NCBI GenBank assembly: GCA_040080215.1
Contig: JBEBIT010000089.1
Span: 1 to 11,057, forward strand
DNA: 11,057 nt
Source: CAIUGU01 sp040080215
Lineage (GTDB): Bacteria; Pseudomonadota; Gammaproteobacteria; Steroidobacterales; Steroidobacteraceae
Direction: 5' to 3'
Positions 1-6,340 of this stretch are shown here, in pieces. The notes below the pieces were generated by a model. That model did no database searches, was not told the DNA's origin, and saw only the letters and a program-made list of their open reading frames with translations. The stretch's first letter is position 1. Every line of letters begins with the position of its first letter. The position numbers and the translations under genes are program-made.

Positions 1-2
1 CG

Positions 3-293
3 CAGGGCGCGAATGGCGAAATCGTCATGCAGCTGTGCTCCGGTTTCGCCACGAAATCGGTGTCGGTCAGCTTTGACGACGATGGCGTGCCGGCGACAGG
101 GCAATCGTCGCTGTTTGATTCGTCTCCCTGTGGCTTTGCCGCCAGCGCGGCACCGCCTGTGCTGCCAGTCAGCGCTCTGAACGTCGTCCACGTTCCCGTC
201 GCCCCTCCGGTGTCGTCTGGACACCCGCCGGCCATTTCGCTGGCATCCATCCTCCGTTCCCAGAGTCCCCGAGCGCCTCCCGCACTCGTCTGA
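3..293 (+). CDS. DUF2946-type protein, 3' part only
   Basis: The frame is open from the window edge and stops at 291-293, so the 5' end lies outside; the ATG at 27 is probably internal because coding-like sequence continues upstream of it. The visible part has a hydrophilic stretch (QLCSGF, then a VSVSFDDDG segment), a later SSPCGFAA segment, an Ala/Val/Pro-rich middle and a C-terminus ending RAPPALV. This pattern (cysteine near the V-L-C position, a 'V-x-D-x-D-G' turn, a second cysteine, and an R-A-P-P tail) is what I associate with DUF2946, small exported proteins of unknown biochemical role often found beside TonB receptor and copper genes. It lies 98 bases before receptor 1 on the same strand, so co-transcription is plausible. 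Family assignment rests on pattern memory of a partial sequence. Confidence 0.6.
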   Translation, partial: QGANGEIVMQLCSGFATKSVSVSFDDDGVPATGQSSLFDSSPCGFAASAAPPVLPVSALNVVHVPVAPPVSSGHPPAISLASILRSQSPRAPPALV

Positions 294-323
294 ATTCGAT
301 TCAGCGTGTGTCATCCGAGGTCC

Positions 324-341
324 GTGCCCGTGAACGGGCAC
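324..341. repeat. Perfect inverted repeat in receptor 1 leader
   Basis: GTGCCCGT at 324-331 is matched by its exact complement ACGGGCAC at 334-341, with GA between. As RNA it would form a 7-bp GC-rich stem with a TGAA loop. No T-run follows, so it does not look like a simple intrinsic terminator. It lies 50 bases before the receptor 1 start. It could be an operator for a dimeric regulator, an mRNA-stabilising or attenuating hairpin, or a remnant repeat. Confidence 0.6.
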
Positions 342-356
342 GCCTCACGTGGCTGT

Positions 357-368
357 TCCGTGTACGGA
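357..368. repeat. Second short inverted repeat in receptor 1 leader
   Basis: TCCGT at 357-361 and ACGGA at 364-368 are complementary with GT between. The centre has the same CCGT-GN-ACGG form as the larger repeat at 324-341, giving two similar dyads whose centres are about 30 bases (roughly three helical turns) apart. It sits just before the ribosome binding site of receptor 1. The short arms mean chance is possible. Confidence 0.35.
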
Positions 369-391
369 CGGCCTAGCCTGGGAGCATTTTC

Positions 392-2320
392 ATGTCGGGA
401 ATTCTGCGACGTTCTGATTCATTCAATGCCGTTCTGGCCACGGCCGTTTCGATGGTCTGCCTGCAATCTGCTGCGCAGGCAGCCGAGCCGTTACTCGAAG
501 AAGTGATCGTGACAGCCGACCGGCTTGCCTTGCCGCTCGACAGCATTCCCGCGAGTGTTCGCTCCGTGGATGCGGACGCCATCGCCCGCCTGCCGATTCG
601 CGATACAGCCACTGCGCTTGCGGTATTGCCGAACGTGACCATCCGTCGCTCGGGGTCGGTGTTCGATGAGGCGAGCATCAGTGTGTACGGCATTTCGGCG
701 CAGCCTCGCGCACCGAGCCGCACGGTCATTGCGATTGATGGCGTGCCACTGAACTCGGGCGTCATTCCGGAGACCAGTCTTAATTTGCTGCCACTGTCGC
801 TTGCGCAGCGCATCGACGTGATCCAGGGGCCGGGCTCGGTGGGCTACGGCAGCAACGCGACCACCGGCGTCGTGAACATGGTGACGCGTTCGCCCGCGGC
901 ATTGACAGGCGAACTGAGCATCGCCGCCGCCGACCAGTGGAATACGCGGGACGTTGGCGGGCTGATCGGGGGAGGAGACGGGACCACGCAGAAGTGGCTG
1001 GCGGCGGGTAGCTGGCGGACAACCGACGGACACCTGCAACCCGGCGGGCGCAAGGACTTCAGCGATTCCGAGTTGTGGAATGCGGCGCTGGTCGGCCGGC
1101 AGACGTGGGGGCGCGCGACGCTGAGCGGGGCCTATCTCAGGTATGCGTTCGACCGGCACGACCCTTCGACGCTGCTGGTCGGCTTCCCGGCCAATGTCAC
1201 GGCTCGCGAGGAATCCGGATGGCGGGATCATTTCAATGTTGGCCTGGGGTGGGATTGGTCATCTTCGTTGACGGGCGAACTGCGATTTGTCCGCAATGCT
1301 TCCACCGAGGAAAGCGCGCAGACCTTCCAGCAGCCTGCAGTCGGCCAGGCGGCGGCGAACCCCACCGATCAGGACGCCAAGTCGCAGGGGGTGCTCGGGC
1401 AGGTGACGTGGAAGGCCGGCATCCACCTGGTCTCCGTCGGCGCCGAGTACCAGTCCGCCGACCTGACCAACAACCTGAATGGACAAGTCTTTTCCGGGCA
1501 CACCACCGGGGCGTTCGCCCAGTACCGCCTCGCATTGCTTGATGACAGGCTGAGCTTCCTTGCCGGCTATCGCTTCGATGACTCGTCCATTTATCCGGAA
1601 AGTTCGAGCAGTCCGAAGATCGGTGTCGTGTGGCGATCCGTGAATGACGCGTGGCGCGTGCGCGCCAACGTCTCCAAGGCGTTCAACGCGCCGACATTCA
1701 ACGAACTGTTCAGCACCGGCTTCATCAGGGGCAACGCTGCACTCAAGGCGCAGACGCTGGATCTTCGCGAGGTCGGGCTGACGTGGCAGCCTGCGCAGCA
1801 GGTCAGTCTCGATCTGTCGGTGTACCGCGCCAAACTGGCCAATCCGATCTTTCCGCGCGTGAATCCCGCATTGGGTGTTGGCGTGAGGCAGTACCAAAAC
1901 GTGGGACCGGATGTGGTCAATGACGGCTTCGTGCTGTCGGCTGCGTGGTCACCGCTGGTTGGGCTGAACGTGTCCGGTTCGTGGACCTATCTCGATCCGG
2001 GTGACTTCACGTTCCACACCGCCGAGAACAGCTTCAAGGCGCAAGCCGACTACGCGCATGGATCGTGGTTTGTGGGCATTGCTGCCCGCCATGAGTCGGA
2101 CCGCTACTGGCGGGACAACTTCGAGTCCCCGGCCGATGACTACACCGTTGTCGATGCTCGTGGCGGCTGGTCGTTCAACCGGAACCTCAAGATCGAAGTG
2201 TCGGTCGAGAACCTGACCGATGAAGACTATGCCACCACGGCCAGCATCGGACCGACCACCAGCGTCGGCATTCCACGGCCTGGACGGTTTGCCATGTTCC
2301 AGATCAAGACTGGATTCTGA
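392..2320 (+). CDS. TonB-dependent outer-membrane receptor 1
   Basis: This encodes a 642-residue outer-membrane gated channel that would import a scarce ligand using TonB energy. Residues 1-30 form a signal peptide (RR, hydrophobic core, cut after A-Q-A). A TonB box EEVIVTA lies at 36-42. The plug follows at about 45-160, with typical elements AIDGVPLN, IDVIQGPGSV, GYGSNATTGVVN and MVTR. The rest is a barrel of alternating polar/aromatic strands, with the signature VENLTDEDYA near the end and a terminal Phe (TGF). Length and order are normal for the family. The start is supported by GGGAG at 380-384, seven bases upstream. The ligand cannot be read from sequence; the neighbouring copper genes suggest copper or a copper chelate, but a siderophore or cobalamin receptor is not excluded. 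Few His or Met residues are seen, unlike the better-known OprC/NosA copper receptors. Confidence 0.93.
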   Translation: MSGILRRSDSFNAVLATAVSMVCLQSAAQAAEPLLEEVIVTADRLALPLDSIPASVRSVDADAIARLPIRDTATALAVLPNVTIRRSGSVFDEASISVYGISAQPRAPSRTVIAIDGVPLNSGVIPETSLNLLPLSLAQRIDVIQGPGSVGYGSNATTGVVNMVTRSPAALTGELSIAAADQWNTRDVGGLIGGGDGTTQKWLAAGSWRTTDGHLQPGGRKDFSDSELWNAALVGRQTWGRATLSGAYLRYAFDRHDPSTLLVGFPANVTAREESGWRDHFNVGLGWDWSSSLTGELRFVRNASTEESAQTFQQPAVGQAAANPTDQDAKSQGVLGQVTWKAGIHLVSVGAEYQSADLTNNLNGQVFSGHTTGAFAQYRLALLDDRLSFLAGYRFDDSSIYPESSSSPKIGVVWRSVNDAWRVRANVSKAFNAPTFNELFSTGFIRGNAALKAQTLDLREVGLTWQPAQQVSLDLSVYRAKLANPIFPRVNPALGVGVRQYQNVGPDVVNDGFVLSAAWSPLVGLNVSGSWTYLDPGDFTFHTAENSFKAQADYAHGSWFVGIAARHESDRYWRDNFESPADDYTVVDARGGWSFNRNLKIEVSVENLTDEDYATTASIGPTTSVGIPRPGRFAMFQIKTGF

Positions 2321-2340
2321 GCGCAACGAGGACTCAGGCG

Positions 2341-2523
2341 ATGCTGCTGACTGTCTTCGTCGCAACCCGATCTCGCACTGGCCATCGTGCTGGCGACAGA
2401 AGGCTTCCGCCCGAACTTCGGGCGGAACCTCTGCACCAGCGCGAGTGGTTCTGGCCGGCCGTATTCCTTGCCTTGTGGGTGTGCGGACCTCTGCTCGTCT
2501 GGGCGGTCGCGGTCTTCGGATAG
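2341..2523 (+). CDS. Possible small single-pass membrane protein
   Basis: A 60-codon frame begins 20 bases after receptor 1 and ends 66 bases before receptor 2. Its C-terminal half is one strong membrane helix (from EWFWPAV to VAVFG, about residues 36-60), ending right after the helix. Codons in that half favour G/C in third position as in the flanking genes, while the first 30 codons do not and include the 2405-2427 palindrome. The ribosome binding site is poor (GAGGAC about 9 bases upstream). Either this is a real small membrane peptide associated with the receptors, perhaps with a misplaced start, or a chance frame. I do not recognise a family. Confidence 0.35.
   Translation: MLLTVFVATRSRTGHRAGDRRLPPELRAEPLHQREWFWPAVFLALWVCGPLLVWAVAVFG
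2405..2427. repeat. Perfect 23-base inverted repeat between the receptors
   Basis: TTCCGCCCGAA (2405-2415) and TTCGGGCGGAA (2417-2427) are exact complements around one base, C2416. As RNA this folds to a roughly 10-bp GC-rich stem with a 3-base loop. There is no T-run on either strand, so it is not a standard terminator. Its position between two co-directional receptor genes suits a processing or stabilising hairpin that sets different expression levels for the two genes, a REP-like element, or an operator. Confidence 0.65.
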
Positions 2524-2589
2524 GCCGCCCCCTTGTTCCTCCATTTCTGATTCCCCTGATCAAGTTCGGAAATCCCAAAGAGACGTTTC

Positions 2590-4500
2590 ATGAAAACCCA
2601 TCCCGTTGTGCCTTCGCTGTTATCCCGCGCAGTTGCCTGTGCCCTGTCCGTCGCTGCGTGCGGCGCTGCCATTGCCGCGGAAGCGCCTGCAGAAGTCATC
2701 GTTACCGCCAAGCCGATCATCGACGGCAACGTCGTCGACGCGCAAGGCGCGGTCAGCACGGTGGTCACCGAGGAGCAGCTGCGCGACCTGAACGCGATCG
2801 ACCTGTCTGCGGCGTTGCGGCGTACGCCCGGCGTGACGGTGTCGCGTTTCAATCCGGTGGGTTCCTTCGGCGGCAGCGAGGGCGGTGCCGTCTACGTTCG
2901 CGGGATGGGTTCCAGTCGTCCCGGCAGCGAAATCAAGACCTACATCGACGGTGCGCCGTTCTACATGGGCGTGTGGAACCATCCTTTGCTTGATCTGCTG
3001 CCGGTGAACGGCGTACAGAGCATCACGGTACACAAGGGGCCTCAGCCCCAGCTCTTTGGCAATACGTTTGCCGCCATCGACCTCGCAACCCGCCGCGCGA
3101 CCGAAGCGGATACCCGGGTGAACGTCGGACTGGCAGGAGGCAGTTTCAGTACTTTCATTGAGAAGTTCGATGTCACGGGCAGGCGCGATGGCCTCGACTA
3201 TGCGTTCGCACAGAGCTATGCCCGCTCCGACGGGCACCGCGACGATGCCGACGGCAAGCTGCGCAATGCCATGGGCCATGTCGGTTACCAGTGGGGTGAT
3301 CATTGGTCTGCCGGGCTGACCGCCCTGACCGCCAGCAATTCGGTTTACGACCCGGGCGAACTCGGCCTGCCCGCGACCAAGACCGGCCACTACGATACCA
3401 AGGGCACCTGGGGATCATTGCAGCTGGGTCACGACTACGGATGGTTGAGCGGTTCAGTGCAGGTGTATGGCAACAGCGGTGATGGTGACTGGCTGAACCA
3501 GCCCGTGGACGGGAATACGCTGAGTCATTTCAACTTGTCCGGCCTGCGCTGGCGCGAGACGTTGAAGCCGTGGCAGGGCGGCGAGGTGAGTGCGGGTCTC
3601 GACATCGACCGCATCTCGGGCAGCGTCGATTTCAACGGCTTCTTCAAGTTCGATGGACCAACGTTGCGCGTGACGTCACCGTATGTCGGCATCAGCCAGT
3701 CAGTCGCATTGGGGGCCGGATGGACCGCCGTCCCGGCAGCCGGAGTGCGCTTCTATGAGCACAATGTGCTCGCCAGCAGCACGGCGCCGTATGCCGGACT
3801 GCAGTTCAAGTCCGAGGGTCTGGACCTGCGCCTGAGTGGCGCGCGCGGCATCAACTACCCGGGCCTGGATGCGGCCGTGCTCTCGTCGTTGATCGCTGCG
3901 CTGGGCACCAGTTGGCGCTCGCTCGATCCCGAGCAGATGGATCACCTCGAGATCGGCATGGCGCTGCGGCCCTTCGAGGCGACCACGATCGACCTCAGCC
4001 TGTTCAAGGACAAGCTGAAGAATCGCTATATCTTTGCGTTTCCGCCGGCGGTGGCCGCGCCCGCCTTCGTCAACCTGGGCGACTATGACGTGAAGGGCAT
4101 GGAAGTCACGCTGCAGCACCAGTTCGGCAGCAGCTGGGACGTGTTTGCGGGCTTCACGCACCTCGACTCCTCGCTCGCCCAGTTGCCGTACGCACCGAAA
4201 CAGTCGGTGAGCATCGGCAGCAATGCCGTATTCGGCCGGTTCCGGGTGAGCGCTGATGCGCAGTACCAGAACGACATGTACGTGCTCGAACGCGCACGCG
4301 CCAACGGGGCGGTCAACAGCCGGCAGGTGGATGCGTTCACGGTGGTCAACGTGCGGCTGGCCTACAGCCCACAAATCGCGGGGCTGCGCAGCGAAGTCTT
4401 CCTGGCGATCGAGAATCTGCTTGACGAGGACTATGCCTATCGTCCGGGCTATCCGATGCCTGGCACGTCGGGGCAGATTGGTGTCAGCGTCGGCTGGTAG
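2590..4500 (+). CDS. TonB-dependent outer-membrane receptor 2
   Basis: This encodes a 636-residue TonB-gated outer-membrane importer. It has a signal peptide at about 1-29 (cut near A-I-A), a TonB box EVIVTA at 35-40, and a plug at about 45-160 with EEQLRDLNAIDLSAALRRTPGV, VYVRGMGS, YIDGAP and SITVHKGPQ elements. A long barrel follows, with the late signature IENLLDEDYAYRPGYP and a terminal Trp (VGW) instead of the more usual Phe. Receptor 1 and receptor 2 share only family motifs, so they are not a recent tandem duplication. The plug loop after YIDGAP carries M126 and H131, side chains able to bind copper; this is suggestive only. AGAG lies about 7 bases before the ATG. It is followed after 17 bases by the copper-associated lipoprotein gene, so the two are probably one transcript and this receptor is the better candidate for copper uptake. 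Confidence 0.92.
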   Translation: MKTHPVVPSLLSRAVACALSVAACGAAIAAEAPAEVIVTAKPIIDGNVVDAQGAVSTVVTEEQLRDLNAIDLSAALRRTPGVTVSRFNPVGSFGGSEGGAVYVRGMGSSRPGSEIKTYIDGAPFYMGVWNHPLLDLLPVNGVQSITVHKGPQPQLFGNTFAAIDLATRRATEADTRVNVGLAGGSFSTFIEKFDVTGRRDGLDYAFAQSYARSDGHRDDADGKLRNAMGHVGYQWGDHWSAGLTALTASNSVYDPGELGLPATKTGHYDTKGTWGSLQLGHDYGWLSGSVQVYGNSGDGDWLNQPVDGNTLSHFNLSGLRWRETLKPWQGGEVSAGLDIDRISGSVDFNGFFKFDGPTLRVTSPYVGISQSVALGAGWTAVPAAGVRFYEHNVLASSTAPYAGLQFKSEGLDLRLSGARGINYPGLDAAVLSSLIAALGTSWRSLDPEQMDHLEIGMALRPFEATTIDLSLFKDKLKNRYIFAFPPAVAAPAFVNLGDYDVKGMEVTLQHQFGSSWDVFAGFTHLDSSLAQLPYAPKQSVSIGSNAVFGRFRVSADAQYQNDMYVLERARANGAVNSRQVDAFTVVNVRLAYSPQIAGLRSEVFLAIENLLDEDYAYRPGYPMPGTSGQIGVSVGW

Positions 4501-4517
4501 CTTCCAAGGAAAATACA

Positions 4518-4985
4518 ATGAAGTTCGCACTACCAATCGCATGCGTGGTCGGCCTGCTGGCCGGCTGCGGTGCACCTGAAACGCAGTCCGCTGCCGAAGT
4601 CGAAGCCGTGGCGCAGGTCCTGCATGGAACCTACGACAGGCCGGACAGCCCCTTGTCTGTCGAGCCCGTCGTCATCCATGACGCGTACGCCATTGCGGGA
4701 TGGGTACAGGGAGAGATGGGCGGTCGGGCGCTACTGCGCAAGCAGGCCGGCTCCTGGTCGATCATCCTCTGCGCGGGCGATGCCGTGAAGGAAGCGTCCT
4801 ACCTCGTCCAGACAGGGATGTCTACTGCCACGGCGACGGCCATCGCCGAGGCGCTAGTCACAGCAGAGGAGGGATTGCCAGCGGAACGTCGCGCGATGTT
4901 CTCGCGTTTCGGGGCGCCTGTGATCATGAATCAGCCGTCGGTGGGTGAGCGCGCAGAGCATGTCCACGCAGAGTCAACTCCGTAA
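4518..4985 (+). CDS. Copper uptake system-associated lipoprotein
   Basis: This encodes a 155-residue protein with a lipoprotein signal peptide: hydrophobic core then lipobox LLAGC at 13-17, so C17 would be lipidated and the protein anchored to a membrane in the periplasm. The central part (YDRPDSPLSVEPVV, then AIAGWVQGE, GGRALLRK, WSIILCAGD) matches what I know as the 'copper uptake system-associated protein' family; the later GLPAERRAMFSRF segment also fits. The tail contains H-V-H (residues 147-151, EHVHA), a possible weak metal site. The start is supported by AAGGA about 8 bases upstream. It follows receptor 2 by 17 bases. The biochemical role of the family is unknown to me; the name comes from gene context, so copper handling is an inference. 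Confidence 0.8.
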   Translation: MKFALPIACVVGLLAGCGAPETQSAAEVEAVAQVLHGTYDRPDSPLSVEPVVIHDAYAIAGWVQGEMGGRALLRKQAGSWSIILCAGDAVKEASYLVQTGMSTATATAIAEALVTAEEGLPAERRAMFSRFGAPVIMNQPSVGERAEHVHAESTP

Positions 4986-5057
4986 AGAAGCCTTTGCGCG
5001 ATTTGTTCTACGGATTGCAGATTCCGCGGAGCAGTCGAGCGGGGCGCAATGGTTGCA

Positions 5058-5699
5058 TCAGGAGTTGACGCCCGTCTCAGCTGTCTGCAGCAGCAGGCGG
5101 ATGTCGTGCACGACCGAATCAACGCCCGTCTCCATGGAGCCGAGCAATCGCCATCGGCCTTGGGTGTCGATGAAGTACGTCGAGGTCGAGTGGTCGATCA
5201 TGTAGTGGTCGCCGTTGCCCGACTTCTGATGGGCGACGTAGTAGCTCGCAGCCACTTCGTCAATCCGGGATCGCGTGCCAGTAAGGCCCTCGAATCGCGG
5301 ATCAAACGCCTTGACGTACTGCCCCATGAGCTCCGGCGTGTCGCGCTCGGGATCGAGGGTGATGTAGAGGACCTGCACGCGGTCCGCGTCTGCACCCAGG
5401 GCCCTCATAACCTGCGACAGTTTGAAAAGCTCGGTCGGACAGACGTCCGGACAATTCCTGAAGCCGAAGAACATTACTACGACCTTGCCGGCGTAGTCCC
5501 TCACCATGCGGACTTGGCCGCTGGAGTCGGTCAGATTCAATTCCGGTGCGGCGCCTCTGGAGGGAAGGGTCGTCATCAGGAAGCCGGGATCCGCCGCCAC
5601 CTCAGGCGCACGGGGCCTGCTCAGGTAGCCCACGCCGACACCACCCGCCACGGCGAGCAGCACCAGGGCGACAACGCCATATCTGTTAACGGGCGCCAT
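5058..5699 (-). CDS. Sco1/SenC/PrrC family copper chaperone
   Basis: This encodes a 213-residue membrane-anchored thioredoxin-fold protein that, in this family, handles copper and thiol redox during assembly of the CuA centre of cytochrome c oxidase. One N-terminal helix (about 8-26) anchors it, facing the periplasm. The copper motif is CPDVCP (C83, C87) after FFGFRNC, and the third ligand is H170 in YMIDHSTS. The LYITLDPERDTPE segment is typical of Sco. I chose the ATG at 5699 because the upstream 22 codons are Arg/Pro-rich and overlap the PCu(A)C gene by more; this start still overlaps that gene by 14 bases. No good ribosome binding site is seen, so translational coupling is likely. It ends facing the lipoprotein gene, 72 bases apart, with no clear terminator. 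Confidence 0.93.
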   Translation of the reverse strand: MAPVNRYGVVALVLLAVAGGVGVGYLSRPRAPEVAADPGFLMTTLPSRGAAPELNLTDSSGQVRMVRDYAGKVVVMFFGFRNCPDVCPTELFKLSQVMRALGADADRVQVLYITLDPERDTPELMGQYVKAFDPRFEGLTGTRSRIDEVAASYYVAHQKSGNGDHYMIDHSTSTYFIDTQGRWRLLGSMETGVDSVVHDIRLLLQTAETGVNS

Positions 5700-6183
5700 T
5701 GCCGGCAGGCATCGCTGGCATGGAGGGCGCCGTCGGCGCGCCCAGAGCGGCCACATTCGCGACAACCGGAACGCGCCCGGCCTTCTCGAACAGCAGCGTC
5801 AACTCGACCCGCTCGCCCTCACGCAGGGGCTGCTTGATGTCGAGGAGCATGATGTGAAGTCCACCCGGTTGCAGCGTGACGCGCTCGTTGGCAGGGACCG
5901 CAAGCTGCGGGATGGCCCGCATCTGCATCTTTCCATCCACACGAAACATGTTGTGGATCTCGACCTTGCCTGCAACGGCACTTTCCGCGCCGATGAGCGC
6001 ATCGGCTCCGCAGGCGCCAGTAATCTGCAGGTACGTAGCGCCCACCTTTGCTCCCGGAGGAGTCGCTCGCGCCCAGACACTGTCAACCCGAATGGAGGGC
6101 GAGCACGCGGCGGCAAGACTGTCTGAAGGAGCATAGCCGGTGACCGCAGCAAACAGGCCGAGACAGTAGACAGATACACGCAT
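5686..6183 (-). CDS. PCu(A)C periplasmic copper chaperone
   Basis: This encodes a 165-residue exported protein of the PCu(A)C/DUF461 family, which binds Cu(I) in the periplasm and passes it, often with Sco, to cytochrome c oxidase. The family metal motif H(M)x10Mx21HxM is complete: H77, M88, H110, M112. A signal peptide covers about residues 1-25 (ending S-L-A-A-A); C27 and C58 may form a disulfide. The C-terminal tail is Pro/Ala-rich with two extra Met (PSMPAMP). The ATG at 6183 is preferred over the longer starts at 6210 and 6288: it has GGAG nine bases upstream and is directly followed by the signal peptide, and a candidate -10 box lies at 6221-6226. Its 3' end overlaps the Sco gene, so the two form one unit. 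Confidence 0.93.
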   Translation of the reverse strand: MRVSVYCLGLFAAVTGYAPSDSLAAACSPSIRVDSVWARATPPGAKVGATYLQITGACGADALIGAESAVAGKVEIHNMFRVDGKMQMRAIPQLAVPANERVTLQPGGLHIMLLDIKQPLREGERVELTLLFEKAGRVPVVANVAALGAPTAPSMPAMPAGNGAR

Positions 6184-6220
6184 CGATAAACACTCCGGAG
6201 GCACAGTCATCTCGGTTTTC

Positions 6221-6251
6221 ATTCTACATGCAACCCCCGATGATTTAGCAA
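6221..6251 (-). promoter_or_regulatory. Possible promoter of the PCu(A)C-Sco unit
   Basis: On the minus strand, TTGCTA (6246-6251) and TAGAAT (6221-6226) resemble -35 and -10 boxes, but the spacer is 19 bases, longer than ideal. The predicted start of transcription would be near 6214, leaving a roughly 30-base leader with the GGAG site before the ATG at 6183. No recognisable copper-sensor operator is visible. Confidence 0.3.
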
Positions 6252-6340
6252 TCGTGGATTTCCCAACGAGTCGGGCGGCGGCGTGCATGAAGAAAATGTG
6301 ATCTTGGTGGTGTTACTCTGCCTGGATGGAGATTTGTTGA

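Noticed and set aside
491..1231. 246-codon minus-strand frame inside receptor 1
   Set aside because: Receptor 1 has all TonB-receptor signatures across the same DNA; the opposite frame is Arg-rich shadow sequence.
4986..5057. Terminator between the convergent lipoprotein and Sco genes
   Set aside because: A weak stem around TCCGCGGA (5025-5032 region) exists, but there is no T-run on either strand and the outer pairing is imperfect.
5700..5765. Longer N-terminus for Sco from ATG 5765
   Set aside because: The added 22 codons are Trp/Arg/Pro/Cys-rich, precede a normal membrane anchor, and are antiphase to the coding end of PCu(A)C.
5049..5837. 262-codon plus-strand frame
   Set aside because: Antisense to the Sco gene with its clear CPDVCP motif; composition is rich in Arg, His and Gly and no family is recognised.
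6184..6288. Longer N-terminus for PCu(A)C from ATG 6288 or 6210
   Set aside because: The extra residues are not signal-peptide-like, the candidate -10 box lies inside the longest version, and only ATG 6183 has a good GGAG site directly before the signal sequence.
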